This document shows positions 1 through 8,489 of a stretch of 64,000 bases of DNA, in pieces. The notes beneath the pieces were generated by a model. It ran no database searches and was not told the origin of the DNA. It worked only from the letters and a program-made list of their open reading frames with translations. Both the position numbers and the translations under genes were made by a program. Origin of the DNA: an uncultured Phycisphaerae bacterium (GTDB lineage Bacteria; Planctomycetota; Phycisphaerae; UBA1845; Fen-1342); the NCBI GenBank assembly GCA_937928595.1, contig CALGJV010000008.1:62001-126000 (forward strand), in the 5' to 3' direction. Within the stretch, counting starts at the first letter, position 1, and each line of letters starts with the position of its first letter.

Positions 1-1
1 G

Positions 2-472
2 TCGCTGATGACCGCTCCGGTGAGCGACTTCCAGATGGTCCTGGGCAAGTACCTGGCGGCGCTGGTGTTCTACCTGATCATGCTGGCCACCACGCTGCTG
101 TACGTCGTGCTCATGGGCGTCTACGGCAACCCCGACTGGGGCGCGACGGCCGCAACCTACCTGGGCCTCGTGCTGATCGGGGCGCTGTTCTCCGCGTTCA
201 GCGTCTTCGCCAGCAGCCTGACGGCCAACCAGGTCGTGGCCTGGATTCTCGGGTGGGTGCCGCTGCTGCTGTTCGCCTGCCTGGCGTTCTTCGTCGTGCG
301 GCAGGTCGAGGGCGTCTGGCGACAGGTGTTCCAGCAGGTCAACGTGATCGGGCGCTTCGATGACTTCAGCAAGGGCCTGATCACGACAGACGGCATCACG
401 TTCTTCGTGGCCGCTACGGCGTTGTTCGTGTTCCTGACGGTCAAGGTCGTGGAGTCGCGGCGATGGCGGTAA
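2..472 (+). CDS. ABC-2 type transporter permease, C-terminal part (GldF-like)
   Basis: This is the end of an integral membrane permease whose start lies outside the window; the frame is open to the left edge. The visible 156 residues contain about four hydrophobic segments, and the N-terminal SLMTAPVSDFQMVLGKYLAAL-type sequence is the typical loop-plus-helix of ABC-2 permeases, in which the word LMTAPVS precedes a helix. The stop codon overlaps the start of the GldG-like gene (ATGGCGGTAA, 463-472), so the two are translationally coupled. With the next two genes it forms a GldFG-like ABC exporter operon; the ATPase is expected just upstream, outside the window. The substrate is unknown. In Bacteroidetes, GldF and GldG act in gliding, but gliding is not implied here. 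Confidence 0.85.
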   Translation, partial: SLMTAPVSDFQMVLGKYLAALVFYLIMLATTLLYVVLMGVYGNPDWGATAATYLGLVLIGALFSAFSVFASSLTANQVVAWILGWVPLLLFACLAFFVVRQVEGVWRQVFQQVNVIGRFDDFSKGLITTDGITFFVAATALFVFLTVKVVESRRWR

Positions 473-2640
473 CCGGAACAACCAGCGTGGCGCGGCGGCG
501 GGTCTTCTACGGCACCAACGTCGGCCTGCAGATCGTGATCGCGGTCCTCGTCGTCGTGGCGGCCGTGTATTTCGCCCAGGGCTGGTTCAAGGGCCAGCTC
601 GACCTCACCCGCTCCGGCACCAACAGCCTCACCCCGCGCACGCGGCAGCTCCTCAAGAGCCTCGACCAGCCGGTCCGCGTGACGGCGCTGTACACGGTGC
701 TGAGCAAGTATGACACGCTGGCCCAGAAGCGCCAGAACATGATGCGCGACCTGCTCGCCCTGTACGAGGCGGGCGGCGGCGGCAAAGTGACGGCCGAGCT
801 CGTCGACCCGATGGCCGATACCGGCCGCATCCGGGCCGTGGTCGAGCGCCTCAAGAGCCTGAAGGCTTACACGGACGAGGCCCAGGCGCACCAGACCGCG
901 CTGGCGGACTTCAAGACGCTGGCCGACCGGCTGCGCGAGACGCTCACCGCCCAGCAGGACGAACTCAAGCGCGAGTTGCAGGCGCGGCCCGACCAGCGCG
1001 GCACCCCGTTGTCCGACATCAGCCGCGAGGTCGAACGCCTGCTGCGCACGGCCGCGGCGACCGAGGAGGACGTGCAGGCGGCCCTGTCGGGCGACCTGCC
1101 GGCCTACGGCCGTGCGGTCGAATCCGCCCGCAGCTTCGTGCAGGCCTTCACGTCCTATGTGAAGGTGTTCAGTGACTGGGCCAAGGACGCCGCCCGTCCC
1201 GAGCGCGGGGTCGACGCCGAGACGCTCGCGGTGGCGCAGCGGTTCGACGCGGGCTACCAGGGCGTCCTGCCCGATGCCAACGCCTGGCTCGACCGTACGA
1301 AGGACCTCAAGCGCCTCAAGCTCGAGGAGCTGGGCGACACGCTCAGCCGCTGGGCCACCGCGCCGGTCGTGCTGGTCGAGACGGCGGAGCGCGCCGAGGT
1401 CCTGTCCTACCAGGACGTCTGGCCGTTCCGCATGGACGCGAACGCGCCGCTGCCGCCCGACGGCGACCAACGCGAGTTCGCCGGCGAGCAGGCGCTCTCC
1501 TCCGCGATCCTCAAGCTCACGCAGAAGGACAAGACCGCCGTCGTTTTCACGCGATACGGCGGGCCCTCGCCCATCACGCCCGACTTCTCCAACGTCAACC
1601 TGAACATGCGGCAGCTCCCCCGGGCGCCCTACGGCCAGCTCAACGAGCTGCTGGGCAAGCAGAACTTCCTGACCGAGGACTGGGACGTCCAGACCGAGAA
1701 AACGTCGCCCACCGTGGAGGGCGCGACCCGAACCGTCTATGTCGTCTTCCCGCCGGCGCCGCCGCCCCAGCCGGACCCCCGCCGGCCGGTGCCGCCCCAG
1801 AGCATCACGCCCGAGGACGTGAAGCTCATCACGGACGCGATCGCTCAGGCCGCCGGTACGATCTTCCTGACCGGCTGGTCCGAACCGCCCGGCCCCTTCG
1901 CGCCCCCGACGCCTTACGCCTTCGCCGACTACCTGCGGAACACCTGGGGGATCGACCCCCTGACGGATTTCGTCACGCTGCACTTCCTGCCGACGCCGGA
2001 CGGGAACCTCTACTTCCCGCCGCGCAACACGCTGCTGCTCGACACCGGCCGCGCGCGCCTGACCGACCACGAAATCACGCGCCCGCTCCAATCCACGCCG
2101 GGCGGCTTCGAGCGCGTCTGCCCGCTCAAGCCTGTGACCTCGCTGCCCGCGGGCGTGCAGCATTTTCCGCTGATCGAGGTCAAGCCCAGCAACGACGTCT
2201 GGGCCGTGAAGGACGTCATGCGGCTCCAGGAGGACCTCCGCAGCCGCCAGGGCACGCAACGCATGGCGGACGACGTGGCGCCGCCTTTCCCCATCGCGCT
2301 GGCCGCCGTCGACGGCCAGGGCCGGCGGCTGGTGGCTTTCGGCAGCGTCGGTTTCGCCTCGGACGACCTGCTCGCGGCCCGTACGCTCATGCTCGTCGGC
2401 AGCGCGCTCGCGGCGGTGGAGCTCTACCCCGCCAACGCGGACCTGTTCCTCAACGCCCTGCACTGGATCACCAACGACGCCAGCCGCATCTCCGTCGGCG
2501 TCCGGGGCAGCGACGTGCCGCGCCTCAGCCGGCTCCAGGACGACGCCTGGCTGCGCTTCTGGCGCATCTTCATGGTCGGCATCTGGCCCGCCCTGGCCCT
2601 CGTCATCGGCGGCGGCGTCTGGCTCTTCCGCCGGAGGTAG
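463..2640 (+). CDS. GldG-like ABC transport auxiliary protein
   Basis: A 725-residue membrane-anchored protein of the GldG / 'ABC-type uncharacterized transport system' family. One transmembrane helix lies near residues 20-42 (GLQIVIAVLVVVAAVYF) and one at the extreme C-terminus followed by a short basic tail (GVWLFRRR). Between them is a large extracytoplasmic region that begins with the LDLTRSGTNSLTPRTRQLLKSL-like segment diagnostic of this family, then a helical stretch (about 120-220) and a long region rich in Pro around residues 425-450. It overlaps the permease gene by 10 bases and is followed after 3 bases by the DUF4340 gene, so the three are almost certainly one operon. It presumably forms part of the exporter complex on the periplasmic side; substrate unknown. 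Confidence 0.85.
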   Translation: MAVTGTTSVARRRVFYGTNVGLQIVIAVLVVVAAVYFAQGWFKGQLDLTRSGTNSLTPRTRQLLKSLDQPVRVTALYTVLSKYDTLAQKRQNMMRDLLALYEAGGGGKVTAELVDPMADTGRIRAVVERLKSLKAYTDEAQAHQTALADFKTLADRLRETLTAQQDELKRELQARPDQRGTPLSDISREVERLLRTAAATEEDVQAALSGDLPAYGRAVESARSFVQAFTSYVKVFSDWAKDAARPERGVDAETLAVAQRFDAGYQGVLPDANAWLDRTKDLKRLKLEELGDTLSRWATAPVVLVETAERAEVLSYQDVWPFRMDANAPLPPDGDQREFAGEQALSSAILKLTQKDKTAVVFTRYGGPSPITPDFSNVNLNMRQLPRAPYGQLNELLGKQNFLTEDWDVQTEKTSPTVEGATRTVYVVFPPAPPPQPDPRRPVPPQSITPEDVKLITDAIAQAAGTIFLTGWSEPPGPFAPPTPYAFADYLRNTWGIDPLTDFVTLHFLPTPDGNLYFPPRNTLLLDTGRARLTDHEITRPLQSTPGGFERVCPLKPVTSLPAGVQHFPLIEVKPSNDVWAVKDVMRLQEDLRSRQGTQRMADDVAPPFPIALAAVDGQGRRLVAFGSVGFASDDLLAARTLMLVGSALAAVELYPANADLFLNALHWITNDASRISVGVRGSDVPRLSRLQDDAWLRFWRIFMVGIWPALALVIGGGVWLFRRR

Positions 2641-2643
2641 ACG

Positions 2644-5028
2644 ATGAACCTGAAGACAACCGGCATCCTGATCGCCCTGCTCGTCGCGGCCGGCCTCATC
2701 TGGCTGTTCGCGCCGCACGCTTCCAGGGAACCCGCCGGCAAGACCCCCGCGCAGACCACACCCGAGCCGCAGAAGAAGGTGCTCGATCCGCCCGTCGACC
2801 CCGAGAAGGTCACGCGCGTGGAGATCGAGCACCCCGGCCAGCCCGCCCTCGTCTTCGAGCGCGTGCCGGCGGCCCCCGGCGCCCCCAGCTTCGCCCCGGC
2901 CGAGTGGAACATGGTCGCGCCGCTGAGCGTCCCGGCCGAGGGCATGCAGATCATGGCCGTCGTGCGGGCGCTCACCGACTTGCCGGCCGTCACGCAGTTC
3001 GAGCCCGGTACGGCCGGCCAGCCAACGGCCGCCGACGTCGGCCTGGAGCCGCCGACCGCCACCGTCGCGCTCACCACCGACGGCGGCACGCCGGTGCGAG
3101 TCGAGATCGGCAAGAAAGCCGTGATGTCCACCGACACGTACGTCCGCCTCGCGGGGAACAAGACGATTCACGTCGGGCAGCGCGACCTCGCCCAGGTAAT
3201 CAAGAAGGACCCGGGCGACTACCGGTCCAAGCGCTTGGCCTCGTTCCGCGCGGACGACGTGGTGGCGGCCGTGATCCGTCACGGCGGCCAGACCTACGAC
3301 CTCACGCGCGGCGCGGACAACGAATGGGTCCTCAACAGCCCGGTGCGCGCGCCGGCCGACCGCGAACGGGTCCGCACCCTCCTGACACGCCTCGCGAATC
3401 TGCGGGCCGACACGTTCGTCGCCGACAGCGACGCTGCGGGCGGATACGAGTTCGACCCGGCGTTCCTCACGTTCACGGTCACGACCGAGACCAAGCCGCC
3501 CGCGCCCGCCGGCACGCAACCGGACCCCGAGGCCCCCGCGGAAACGCAGCCGGTGCAGCGCACGTTCGGGCTCGTCGTCGGTGGGACCGCCGGTCTCAAG
3601 GGTGAGCAGCGCTTCGCGCGCCTGGCGGATCAACCGTGGGTCGTCACCGTCACCGCCGCGAGCGTCAACGACCTCGTGCCGACCCTGACCGGTCTGCGCG
3701 ACCCGCGCATCGTTCCCGTGAAGGCCGCCGCGGTCACCCGGCTCGAGATCGCCGCGGGCGAGCAGGCCGCCGCCGTAGAGAAAGTCGATGGCCGGTGGCA
3801 GGCGGTCGCGGGCGACCTCGGCGAGGTCGATGTCACGGCGATTACGGAAATCCTGGATGCGCTCGAGGGACTGCGGGCGGTGGACTACAGCGCCGAACCG
3901 GCCGACCCGGACAGGCACGGCCTCGCGACGCCCCGCGCGGCCCTGACCGTCACCGCCGCCGGGACGCTGGCCCCCATGACCTTGCGGATCGGCAACGAGA
4001 CCCGCAGCGGACGCAACGTCTACGTGCAGCGCGACGGCGACCCGACGGTGATCGTGACGACCCAGGCCCAGGTCGAGAAGCTCGTCACGACCCCCCTCGC
4101 GCTGCGCTCGCGCGAAATCTTCCGTTTCACGCCCGACCAAATCCAGCGCGTAGCCGTCCAGCGCGGCGAGATGCGGCGCGCGGCCGTCCGCGGCGAGAGT
4201 AGCTGGACGCTCGAGTTCCCCCCCGACGCGCCGCTGGCGACTGAGCGCATCCCCGTGCTGCTCGCCGACCTGGCGTACCTGCGCGCCGCGAAGGTCGTCG
4301 GCCGCGCCGACGACGCGAAGTTCGGCCTGGCGCAGCCCGCCCTGACGCTCACGTTCGACGTGGCGGCCCCGCCGGAAACGCCGGCGGCGGACACGCCGGC
4401 CGCCGTGCCCGCCGCCCCGACGACGACGCAGACGCACACGCTGCGTGTCGCCCGCGTCGGCAGCACGACGTACGCCCAGCGCGACGATGAACCGTTCGTG
4501 TTCGAACTGGACGAAACCGTATACCGCACGCTCGCCGGCGAGCTGATCGCGCCCCGCGTCCTGACGGCCGATGCCGACCGGATCGTGACAATCACGGTCA
4601 CGGGCCCGGACCTGAACCTCGAACTCGTTCGGGACGGCACGATCTGGAAGTACGCCCCGGAGCCGTACCTCGAGCTGGACCAGGCGAAGGCGCAGGAGTT
4701 GCCGCGGCTGCTCGCGAGCCTTCAGGCGGCCGAGTTCATCGCTTACCGCGGTGGGGATCTCGCGCAGGCCGGCCTCGCGTCTGCTCCCTATACCGTCTCG
4801 TTCAAACTTTCGGATGGCACGGAGCCGACGCTCAAGATCGCGGCGCCGGACGCCGGAGGCGAGACGACCGCGGCACTCGTCTCGGAACAGCGCATTTTCC
4901 GCCTCGGCGCGGAGGACCGGGAGAAGCTGCTCCGCGGTCTCGATGCATACCTCAAGTCTGCCGCGCCGCCGCCCCAGCCCGGCGCGCCGCGCATGCCCGC
5001 CGGCCAACCGTTCCCGCTGCCGGACTAG
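2644..5028 (+). CDS. DUF4340 domain-containing membrane-anchored protein
   Basis: A 794-residue protein with a single N-terminal transmembrane helix (residues about 5-24, ILIALLVAAGLIWLFAP) and a long extracytoplasmic part built of repeated DUF4340-type modules. Recurrent features are VTRVEIEHPGQPALVFER-like strands, 'FGLAQPALTLTF'-like strands and repeated 'VYVQRDGDPTVIVT / TYAQRDDEPFVFEL' hairpins, which indicate at least three related modules. DUF4340 proteins typically follow GldG-like genes, as here (3-base gap). The role is probably structural or substrate handling in the same exporter; no catalytic motif was seen. Linkers around residues 280-300 and 575-600 are rich in Pro, Ala and Thr. 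Two strong hairpins follow the stop codon. Confidence 0.85.
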   Translation: MNLKTTGILIALLVAAGLIWLFAPHASREPAGKTPAQTTPEPQKKVLDPPVDPEKVTRVEIEHPGQPALVFERVPAAPGAPSFAPAEWNMVAPLSVPAEGMQIMAVVRALTDLPAVTQFEPGTAGQPTAADVGLEPPTATVALTTDGGTPVRVEIGKKAVMSTDTYVRLAGNKTIHVGQRDLAQVIKKDPGDYRSKRLASFRADDVVAAVIRHGGQTYDLTRGADNEWVLNSPVRAPADRERVRTLLTRLANLRADTFVADSDAAGGYEFDPAFLTFTVTTETKPPAPAGTQPDPEAPAETQPVQRTFGLVVGGTAGLKGEQRFARLADQPWVVTVTAASVNDLVPTLTGLRDPRIVPVKAAAVTRLEIAAGEQAAAVEKVDGRWQAVAGDLGEVDVTAITEILDALEGLRAVDYSAEPADPDRHGLATPRAALTVTAAGTLAPMTLRIGNETRSGRNVYVQRDGDPTVIVTTQAQVEKLVTTPLALRSREIFRFTPDQIQRVAVQRGEMRRAAVRGESSWTLEFPPDAPLATERIPVLLADLAYLRAAKVVGRADDAKFGLAQPALTLTFDVAAPPETPAADTPAAVPAAPTTTQTHTLRVARVGSTTYAQRDDEPFVFELDETVYRTLAGELIAPRVLTADADRIVTITVTGPDLNLELVRDGTIWKYAPEPYLELDQAKAQELPRLLASLQAAEFIAYRGGDLAQAGLASAPYTVSFKLSDGTEPTLKIAAPDAGGETTAALVSEQRIFRLGAEDREKLLRGLDAYLKSAAPPPQPGAPRMPAGQPFPLPD

Positions 5029-5042
5029 CCCCGGCATCCACC

Positions 5043-5097
5043 CCCGACCGCAATCCGCGGTCGGGCTGCGCGCCGGGGCGGGCGGGGAGACCCGCCC
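5043..5097 (+). terminator. tandem hairpins after the GldFG/DUF4340 operon
   Basis: The first hairpin has a perfect 9-bp stem, CCCGACCGC (5043-5051) with GCGGTCGGG (5057-5065), loop AATCC, starting 15 bases after the stop codon. The second has a 7-bp stem, GGGCGGG (5080-5086) with CCCGCCC (5091-5097), closed by the GNRA-type loop GAGA. There is no U-run, so termination is inferred from position and stem strength. Confidence 0.55.
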
Positions 5098-5174
5098 TGC
5101 GGCCCGACACCGGCGGCCTACCCCTGACGCGGCCTTTCGGCGACGATGCGCTGCGGCCGTGACGGAGACAGCCC

Positions 5175-5444
5175 ATGCTGACGAATCGTTTCACATCGAA
5201 CTGGGCCGGGCCGCTGCTGGTCGGGGTCGTCCTGACGCTCGCGGCTCAGGCGGCCTTTCAGGCGCTCTGGACCCCGCGACCGGCGCTGGCACAGGTTCCC
5301 GACAGCGGCGCGCAGCGCAACGAGATGATCCAGCAGCAGCGTGTCACGAACCAGAAGCTGACGGAGATCGCCGCGTTGCTTCGGGAAATCCGCGACCGCC
5401 AGCCGGAAGCCCGCCGCGACGCCGCCCCGCCGAAGAAGCCCTGA
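5175..5444 (+). CDS. small membrane-anchored or exported protein, unknown function
   Basis: An 89-residue protein not recognised as a known family. Residues about 11-30 are hydrophobic (AGPLLVGVVLTLAAQAAF) and end in an Ala-rich segment with a possible AQ|V cleavage site near residue 40, so it is a signal peptide or anchor. The rest is a charged, probably helical segment (NEMIQQQRVTNQKLTEIAALL) that could form a short coiled coil, ending in a Lys/Pro tail. The start is supported by GGAG at 5164-5167, seven bases before the ATG. It lies alone between the terminator of the exporter operon and the convergent LOG-family gene, whose stop is only 3 bases away. Confidence 0.6.
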   Translation: MLTNRFTSNWAGPLLVGVVLTLAAQAAFQALWTPRPALAQVPDSGAQRNEMIQQQRVTNQKLTEIAALLREIRDRQPEARRDAAPPKKP

Positions 5445-5447
5445 TTC

Positions 5448-6224
5448 CTAGGGCCCGTGGGGTCGCGTCTGCCCGGGCGGCACGCCGTACCGCAGCCCCT
5501 CGAAGGTGAGCCGCTGGGGGGGCGGCGGCGGGTGCCCGGTGAGTGCGGGCGGGGCCCCGGTCTGCTCCGCGCACCGGACGTACGCGCCGCAAATGTGCTC
5601 CACCGCCTCGTCCGCGTCGTCCGTCAGCTTGAACAGCTCCAGGTCCGGCGGGGAGATGTTCCCGAACTGGCCCAGCACGGTCTCGCGCAGCCAGCCCACC
5701 AGCGGCCCCCAGAACGCGGTCCCGACCAGCGCCACGCCCATCGGCGGCGATTTCTGCGTCTGGAGCAACGTCATCGCCTCGAAAAACTCGTCGAGCGTGC
5801 CGAACCCGCCGGGGAAGCACACCGTCCCCACGGCGTACTTCATGAACATCACCTTCCGCACGAAGAAGTAGTGAAAATCAAGGGCGATGTTCTGGAACCC
5901 GTTGGGCACCTGCTCCAGCGGCAGCGCGATGTTGAGCCCCACGCTCTTGCCGCCCGCGTCCGCCGCCCCCTTGTTCGCGGCCGCCATGATGCCCGGCCCT
6001 CCGCCGGTGATTACCGCGAAGTTGCGCTCCACCAGCCGTCGCGCGCAGTACTCCGCCTGCTCGTAGTACGGGCTGCCGGGCGGCGTGCGCGCCGACCCGA
6101 AGATCGACACCGCCGGCCCCACGTGCGCCATGACATCGATCGCGTCCACGAACTCCGCCATGATGCGGAACAGCCGCCACGTCTCTTCCGCCGCGGTCCG
6201 ATAGGTAAACTCGCCGTCCGCCAT
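5448..6224 (-). CDS. TIGR00730 / LOG family Rossmann-fold protein (putative nucleotide 5'-monophosphate phosphoribohydrolase)
   Basis: A 258-residue protein of the LOG (lysine decarboxylase-like, misnamed) family, members of which cleave cytokinin riboside or purine nucleoside 5'-monophosphates into base and ribose 5-phosphate. The family signature PGGFGTLDE is present in the C-terminal half, preceded by the glycine-rich ITGGGPGIMAAANKGA segment and by SIFGSART near the N-terminus. The start at 6224 (MADGEFTYRT) was chosen because upstream in-frame residues are low-complexity and unlike the family. The in vivo substrate cannot be told from the sequence. It is divergent from maf and convergent with the small exported protein. 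Confidence 0.85.
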   Translation of the reverse strand: MADGEFTYRTAAEETWRLFRIMAEFVDAIDVMAHVGPAVSIFGSARTPPGSPYYEQAEYCARRLVERNFAVITGGGPGIMAAANKGAADAGGKSVGLNIALPLEQVPNGFQNIALDFHYFFVRKVMFMKYAVGTVCFPGGFGTLDEFFEAMTLLQTQKSPPMGVALVGTAFWGPLVGWLRETVLGQFGNISPPDLELFKLTDDADEAVEHICGAYVRCAEQTGAPPALTGHPPPPPQRLTFEGLRYGVPPGQTRPHGP

Positions 6225-6379
6225 CGCCGACCTCGCCTGCGCGCGTGTCCAGTCGGCAGCAGAAACCGCCGAAAGGCACCGCAGGCGGCAGTCTACACCG
6301 CTTCCGACACGATTTCCTTTGACCGGCCGCGCCGGCACGCGTCTAATAGTGGTGTCCGGGCGCTGTGGAAGGGCTGGAA

Positions 6380-7018
6380 GTGACCTCAAACCGCATCATC
6401 CTGGCCTCGGCGAGTCCGCGTCGGCGGGAGCTGCTCGCGCAGCTTGGCGTCGCGTTCGACGTCGTGCCCAGCCCGTTCGCGGAACTGGACCGCAAGCCCC
6501 CGGCCGTCGCGCCCGAGGCCTGGACGCAGGCCCTCGCGTACTTCAAGGCCCGCGCGGTGGCCGAGCAGCACGCGGACCGCTGGGTTCTTGGCGCCGACAC
6601 CATCGTGGTTTGTGAAGGACGCATGCTCGGCAAGGCCGCCACAGAGTCCGAGGCCCGGGAAATGCTGGAGCTTCAGGCCCGCTGCGAAAGCCGGGTCATC
6701 ACCGGCGTATGTCTCGTGCGCCTGGGCTTGCGGGCGGAGCGGCTCGGCGGCAGCGACACGACGCGGGTCTGGATGCACGACGACGCGACCGTGCGCGAGG
6801 CGTACCTCGCGAGCGGCGACTGGCGGGGCAAGGCGGGCGCGTACGGGCTCCAGGACGTGGGCGACCGCCTCGTGGCGCGCGTGGCCGGCAGTCCGTCGAA
6901 CGTGGTCGGTCTGCCGCTGGAGCTCGTCGCGCGTCTGTTGCGCTCGGCGCACGTGCCGGTGTGCCCCGTAACGCCGGGGCGACCGCCGTCGGTGCCGCGC
7001 GCGGGGCTGCCCGGCTGA
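6380..7018 (+). CDS. maf: Maf family nucleoside triphosphate pyrophosphatase
   Basis: Maf proteins hydrolyse non-canonical or specific nucleoside triphosphates to the monophosphate and pyrophosphate (house-cleaning; some members prefer dTTP/UTP or m7GTP). The hallmark motifs are present: IILASASPRRRELL at the N-terminus, GADTIV near residue 75, and KAGAYGLQD near residue 160. A GTG start at 6380 gives the usual short lead-in before IILAS and has GGAAGGG at 6367-6373, six bases away; a GTG at 6365 would add five residues. The C-terminus carries about 20 extra residues rich in Pro and Arg. Total length (212 residues) is slightly above the usual 190-200. Confidence 0.88.
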   Translation: MTSNRIILASASPRRRELLAQLGVAFDVVPSPFAELDRKPPAVAPEAWTQALAYFKARAVAEQHADRWVLGADTIVVCEGRMLGKAATESEAREMLELQARCESRVITGVCLVRLGLRAERLGGSDTTRVWMHDDATVREAYLASGDWRGKAGAYGLQDVGDRLVARVAGSPSNVVGLPLELVARLLRSAHVPVCPVTPGRPPSVPRAGLPG

Positions 7019-7149
7019 TAATGTGTAGCCCGCGCCGGGCCGCACGGCTAAGATGCTTTGCTGGTGAATCCGGTTGCGCGTCGCGTCGATACGAGCGGTG
7101 AGCCCCCGCCGCGGGGACGCCCGATCACTCGCCGAAAGGACGCGCTCCC

Positions 7150-8166
7150 TTGCTCCGCACGGCCGAAAAACGCATGCCCTCGCGACTCGACACGGCTCTT
7201 GGCGACTACCTGAAGCAGATCAAGAAGTATGCGCTGCTGACGGCGGAGGAGGAGCGTGAGCTGGCGTTGCGAATTCGGGCCAAGAGCGCCGCGGAAGCCC
7301 GGTTCCTCGCCGGGACCATCACGCCCCAGGAATACGAGCGCGTCCAGCGCGACGCCGCCGAGGCCCGCGACCGTATGATCCAGGCCAACCTGCGTCTCGT
7401 CGTTGCCGTCGCGAAGAACTTCCGCAACCGCGGCCTGCCGCTGGAGGATCTCGTCAACGAGGGCAACCTCGGCCTGATGAATGCCGTCGACCGGTACGAC
7501 CCCGACGTCGGTTCCCGCTTCAGCACCTACGCGGGTTACTGGATCGACCAGGCCATCCGCCGCGCCGTGCAAAACTCGGCGCAGATGATCCACATTCCCA
7601 GCTATCTCATCGAGCAGATCGGCGAAATGCGCCTGGCGCAGCGCGAGCTCGAGGCCCGCCTCGACCGTCCGCCCACGACCGCCGAGATCTGCGAGCAGAT
7701 GGCGATTCGCCGCGCGAAGAAGGAGCTCACGGCCCAGCTCAACCGCGAGCCCACCCCGGAGGAAATCGCCGAGCACCGCAAGAGCCCGCACTTCCGCCGC
7801 TACACGCAGCGCAAGGCCAAGGCCATCGGCCAGGCCATCCAAGCCTGCCGCTCCCGCGTGCAGGGCAGCGCTTCCCCCGACGGCGACGTCCTGCTGAGCG
7901 ACGCTCTGGAGGACACCCGCACGCCGGCCCCCTTCGACGCCGTCTTCAACCAGTCCGACGCCGAGTTCGTCCGCCGCCTGCTCGACCGCATCAACGAGCG
8001 CGAGGCGCTCGTGCTCAAGCTCCGCTACGGCCTCCAGGACCGCCGCGGCAAGCGCATGACGCTCAAGCAAATTGGCGAGGAAGTCGGCCTGACGCGCGAA
8101 CGCGTCCGCCAGATCGAGCGCGAGGCCAAGCAGAAGCTCGAGCAGTACATGAAGGAAATGCTGTAG
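7150..8166 (+). CDS. RNA polymerase sigma-70 family factor (RpoD/group 2-like)
   Basis: A 338-residue primary-like sigma factor without region 1.1. Region 1.2 (ALGDYLKQIKKYALLTAEEE), region 2 (ANLRLVVAVAKNFRNRGL; GLMNAVDRYDPDVGSRFSTY; YWIDQAIRRAV), region 3 and region 4 (MTLKQIGEEVGLTRERVRQI) are all present, so it should recognise -10 and -35 elements. Region 3 is odd: the RxPTxxEIxE motif appears twice, at residues 173-182 and 199-208, with an exact 26-residue period, followed by a basic stretch (HFRRYTQRKAKAIGQ). The start is a TTG at 7150 supported by AAAGGA eight bases upstream; an ATG at 7174 is the alternative. Whether this is the housekeeping factor or an extra group 2 factor cannot be decided here. 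Confidence 0.9.
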   Translation: MLRTAEKRMPSRLDTALGDYLKQIKKYALLTAEEERELALRIRAKSAAEARFLAGTITPQEYERVQRDAAEARDRMIQANLRLVVAVAKNFRNRGLPLEDLVNEGNLGLMNAVDRYDPDVGSRFSTYAGYWIDQAIRRAVQNSAQMIHIPSYLIEQIGEMRLAQRELEARLDRPPTTAEICEQMAIRRAKKELTAQLNREPTPEEIAEHRKSPHFRRYTQRKAKAIGQAIQACRSRVQGSASPDGDVLLSDALEDTRTPAPFDAVFNQSDAEFVRRLLDRINEREALVLKLRYGLQDRRGKRMTLKQIGEEVGLTRERVRQIEREAKQKLEQYMKEML

Positions 8167-8204
8167 CGCCCGGCCGTGCCGGCCGGCGTCCCCGCCCCGA
8201 ACCG

Positions 8205-8453
8205 ATGGAGCGACCCGAGGCCATGCCCCGCTACGCCTGCGCGACGTGTGGCCGCGAAACCGAGTACACCGGCGCCCTGCCGGCGCTCTACCCCTTCTGC
8301 TCGTCGCGCTGCCGCTGGGTGGACCTCGGCCGCTGGCTGAAGGGCGACTACACGCTGGACCGCGAACTCACGCCCGAGGAGCTCGCGGCTCTGCCGCCCG
8401 AGGAGCTGGAGCGCCTGCCGGGGCGGTCCGATCCGACGCCGCCCGCGCCCTGA
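8205..8453 (+). CDS. yacG: YacG-like zinc-binding DNA gyrase inhibitor
   Basis: An 82-residue small zinc protein. YacG binds GyrB and inhibits DNA gyrase in Escherichia coli. The four zinc ligands are visible as CATC (about residues 12-15) and CSSRC, and they are followed by the family signature WVDLGRWLKGDY. The C-terminal tail has two acidic PEEL words and ends in Pro/Ala. It follows the sigma factor by 38 bases on the same strand and may be cotranscribed. The start is uncertain: ATG 8205 has no obvious ribosome-binding site, whereas ATG 8223 begins just before the first Cys pair and is preceded by GGAG 12 bases away or CGAGG two bases away. Confidence 0.85.
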   Translation: MERPEAMPRYACATCGRETEYTGALPALYPFCSSRCRWVDLGRWLKGDYTLDRELTPEELAALPPEELERLPGRSDPTPPAP

Positions 8454-8489
8454 GGCCCGGCCCCACCGCCGGCGCTGCACGCGCCCGCC

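Noticed and set aside
157-5037. 1626-codon open frame on the minus strand
   Set aside because: It is the antisense shadow of the ABC operon. The translated sequence is dominated by Arg, Gly, Val and Leu without domains, as expected for GC-rich codons read backwards.
5448-5456. Longer N-terminus for the LOG-family protein (start near 6389)
   Set aside because: The extra 55 residues are Arg/Pro-rich, unlike the family, and the internal ATG at 6224 fits the usual N-terminus.
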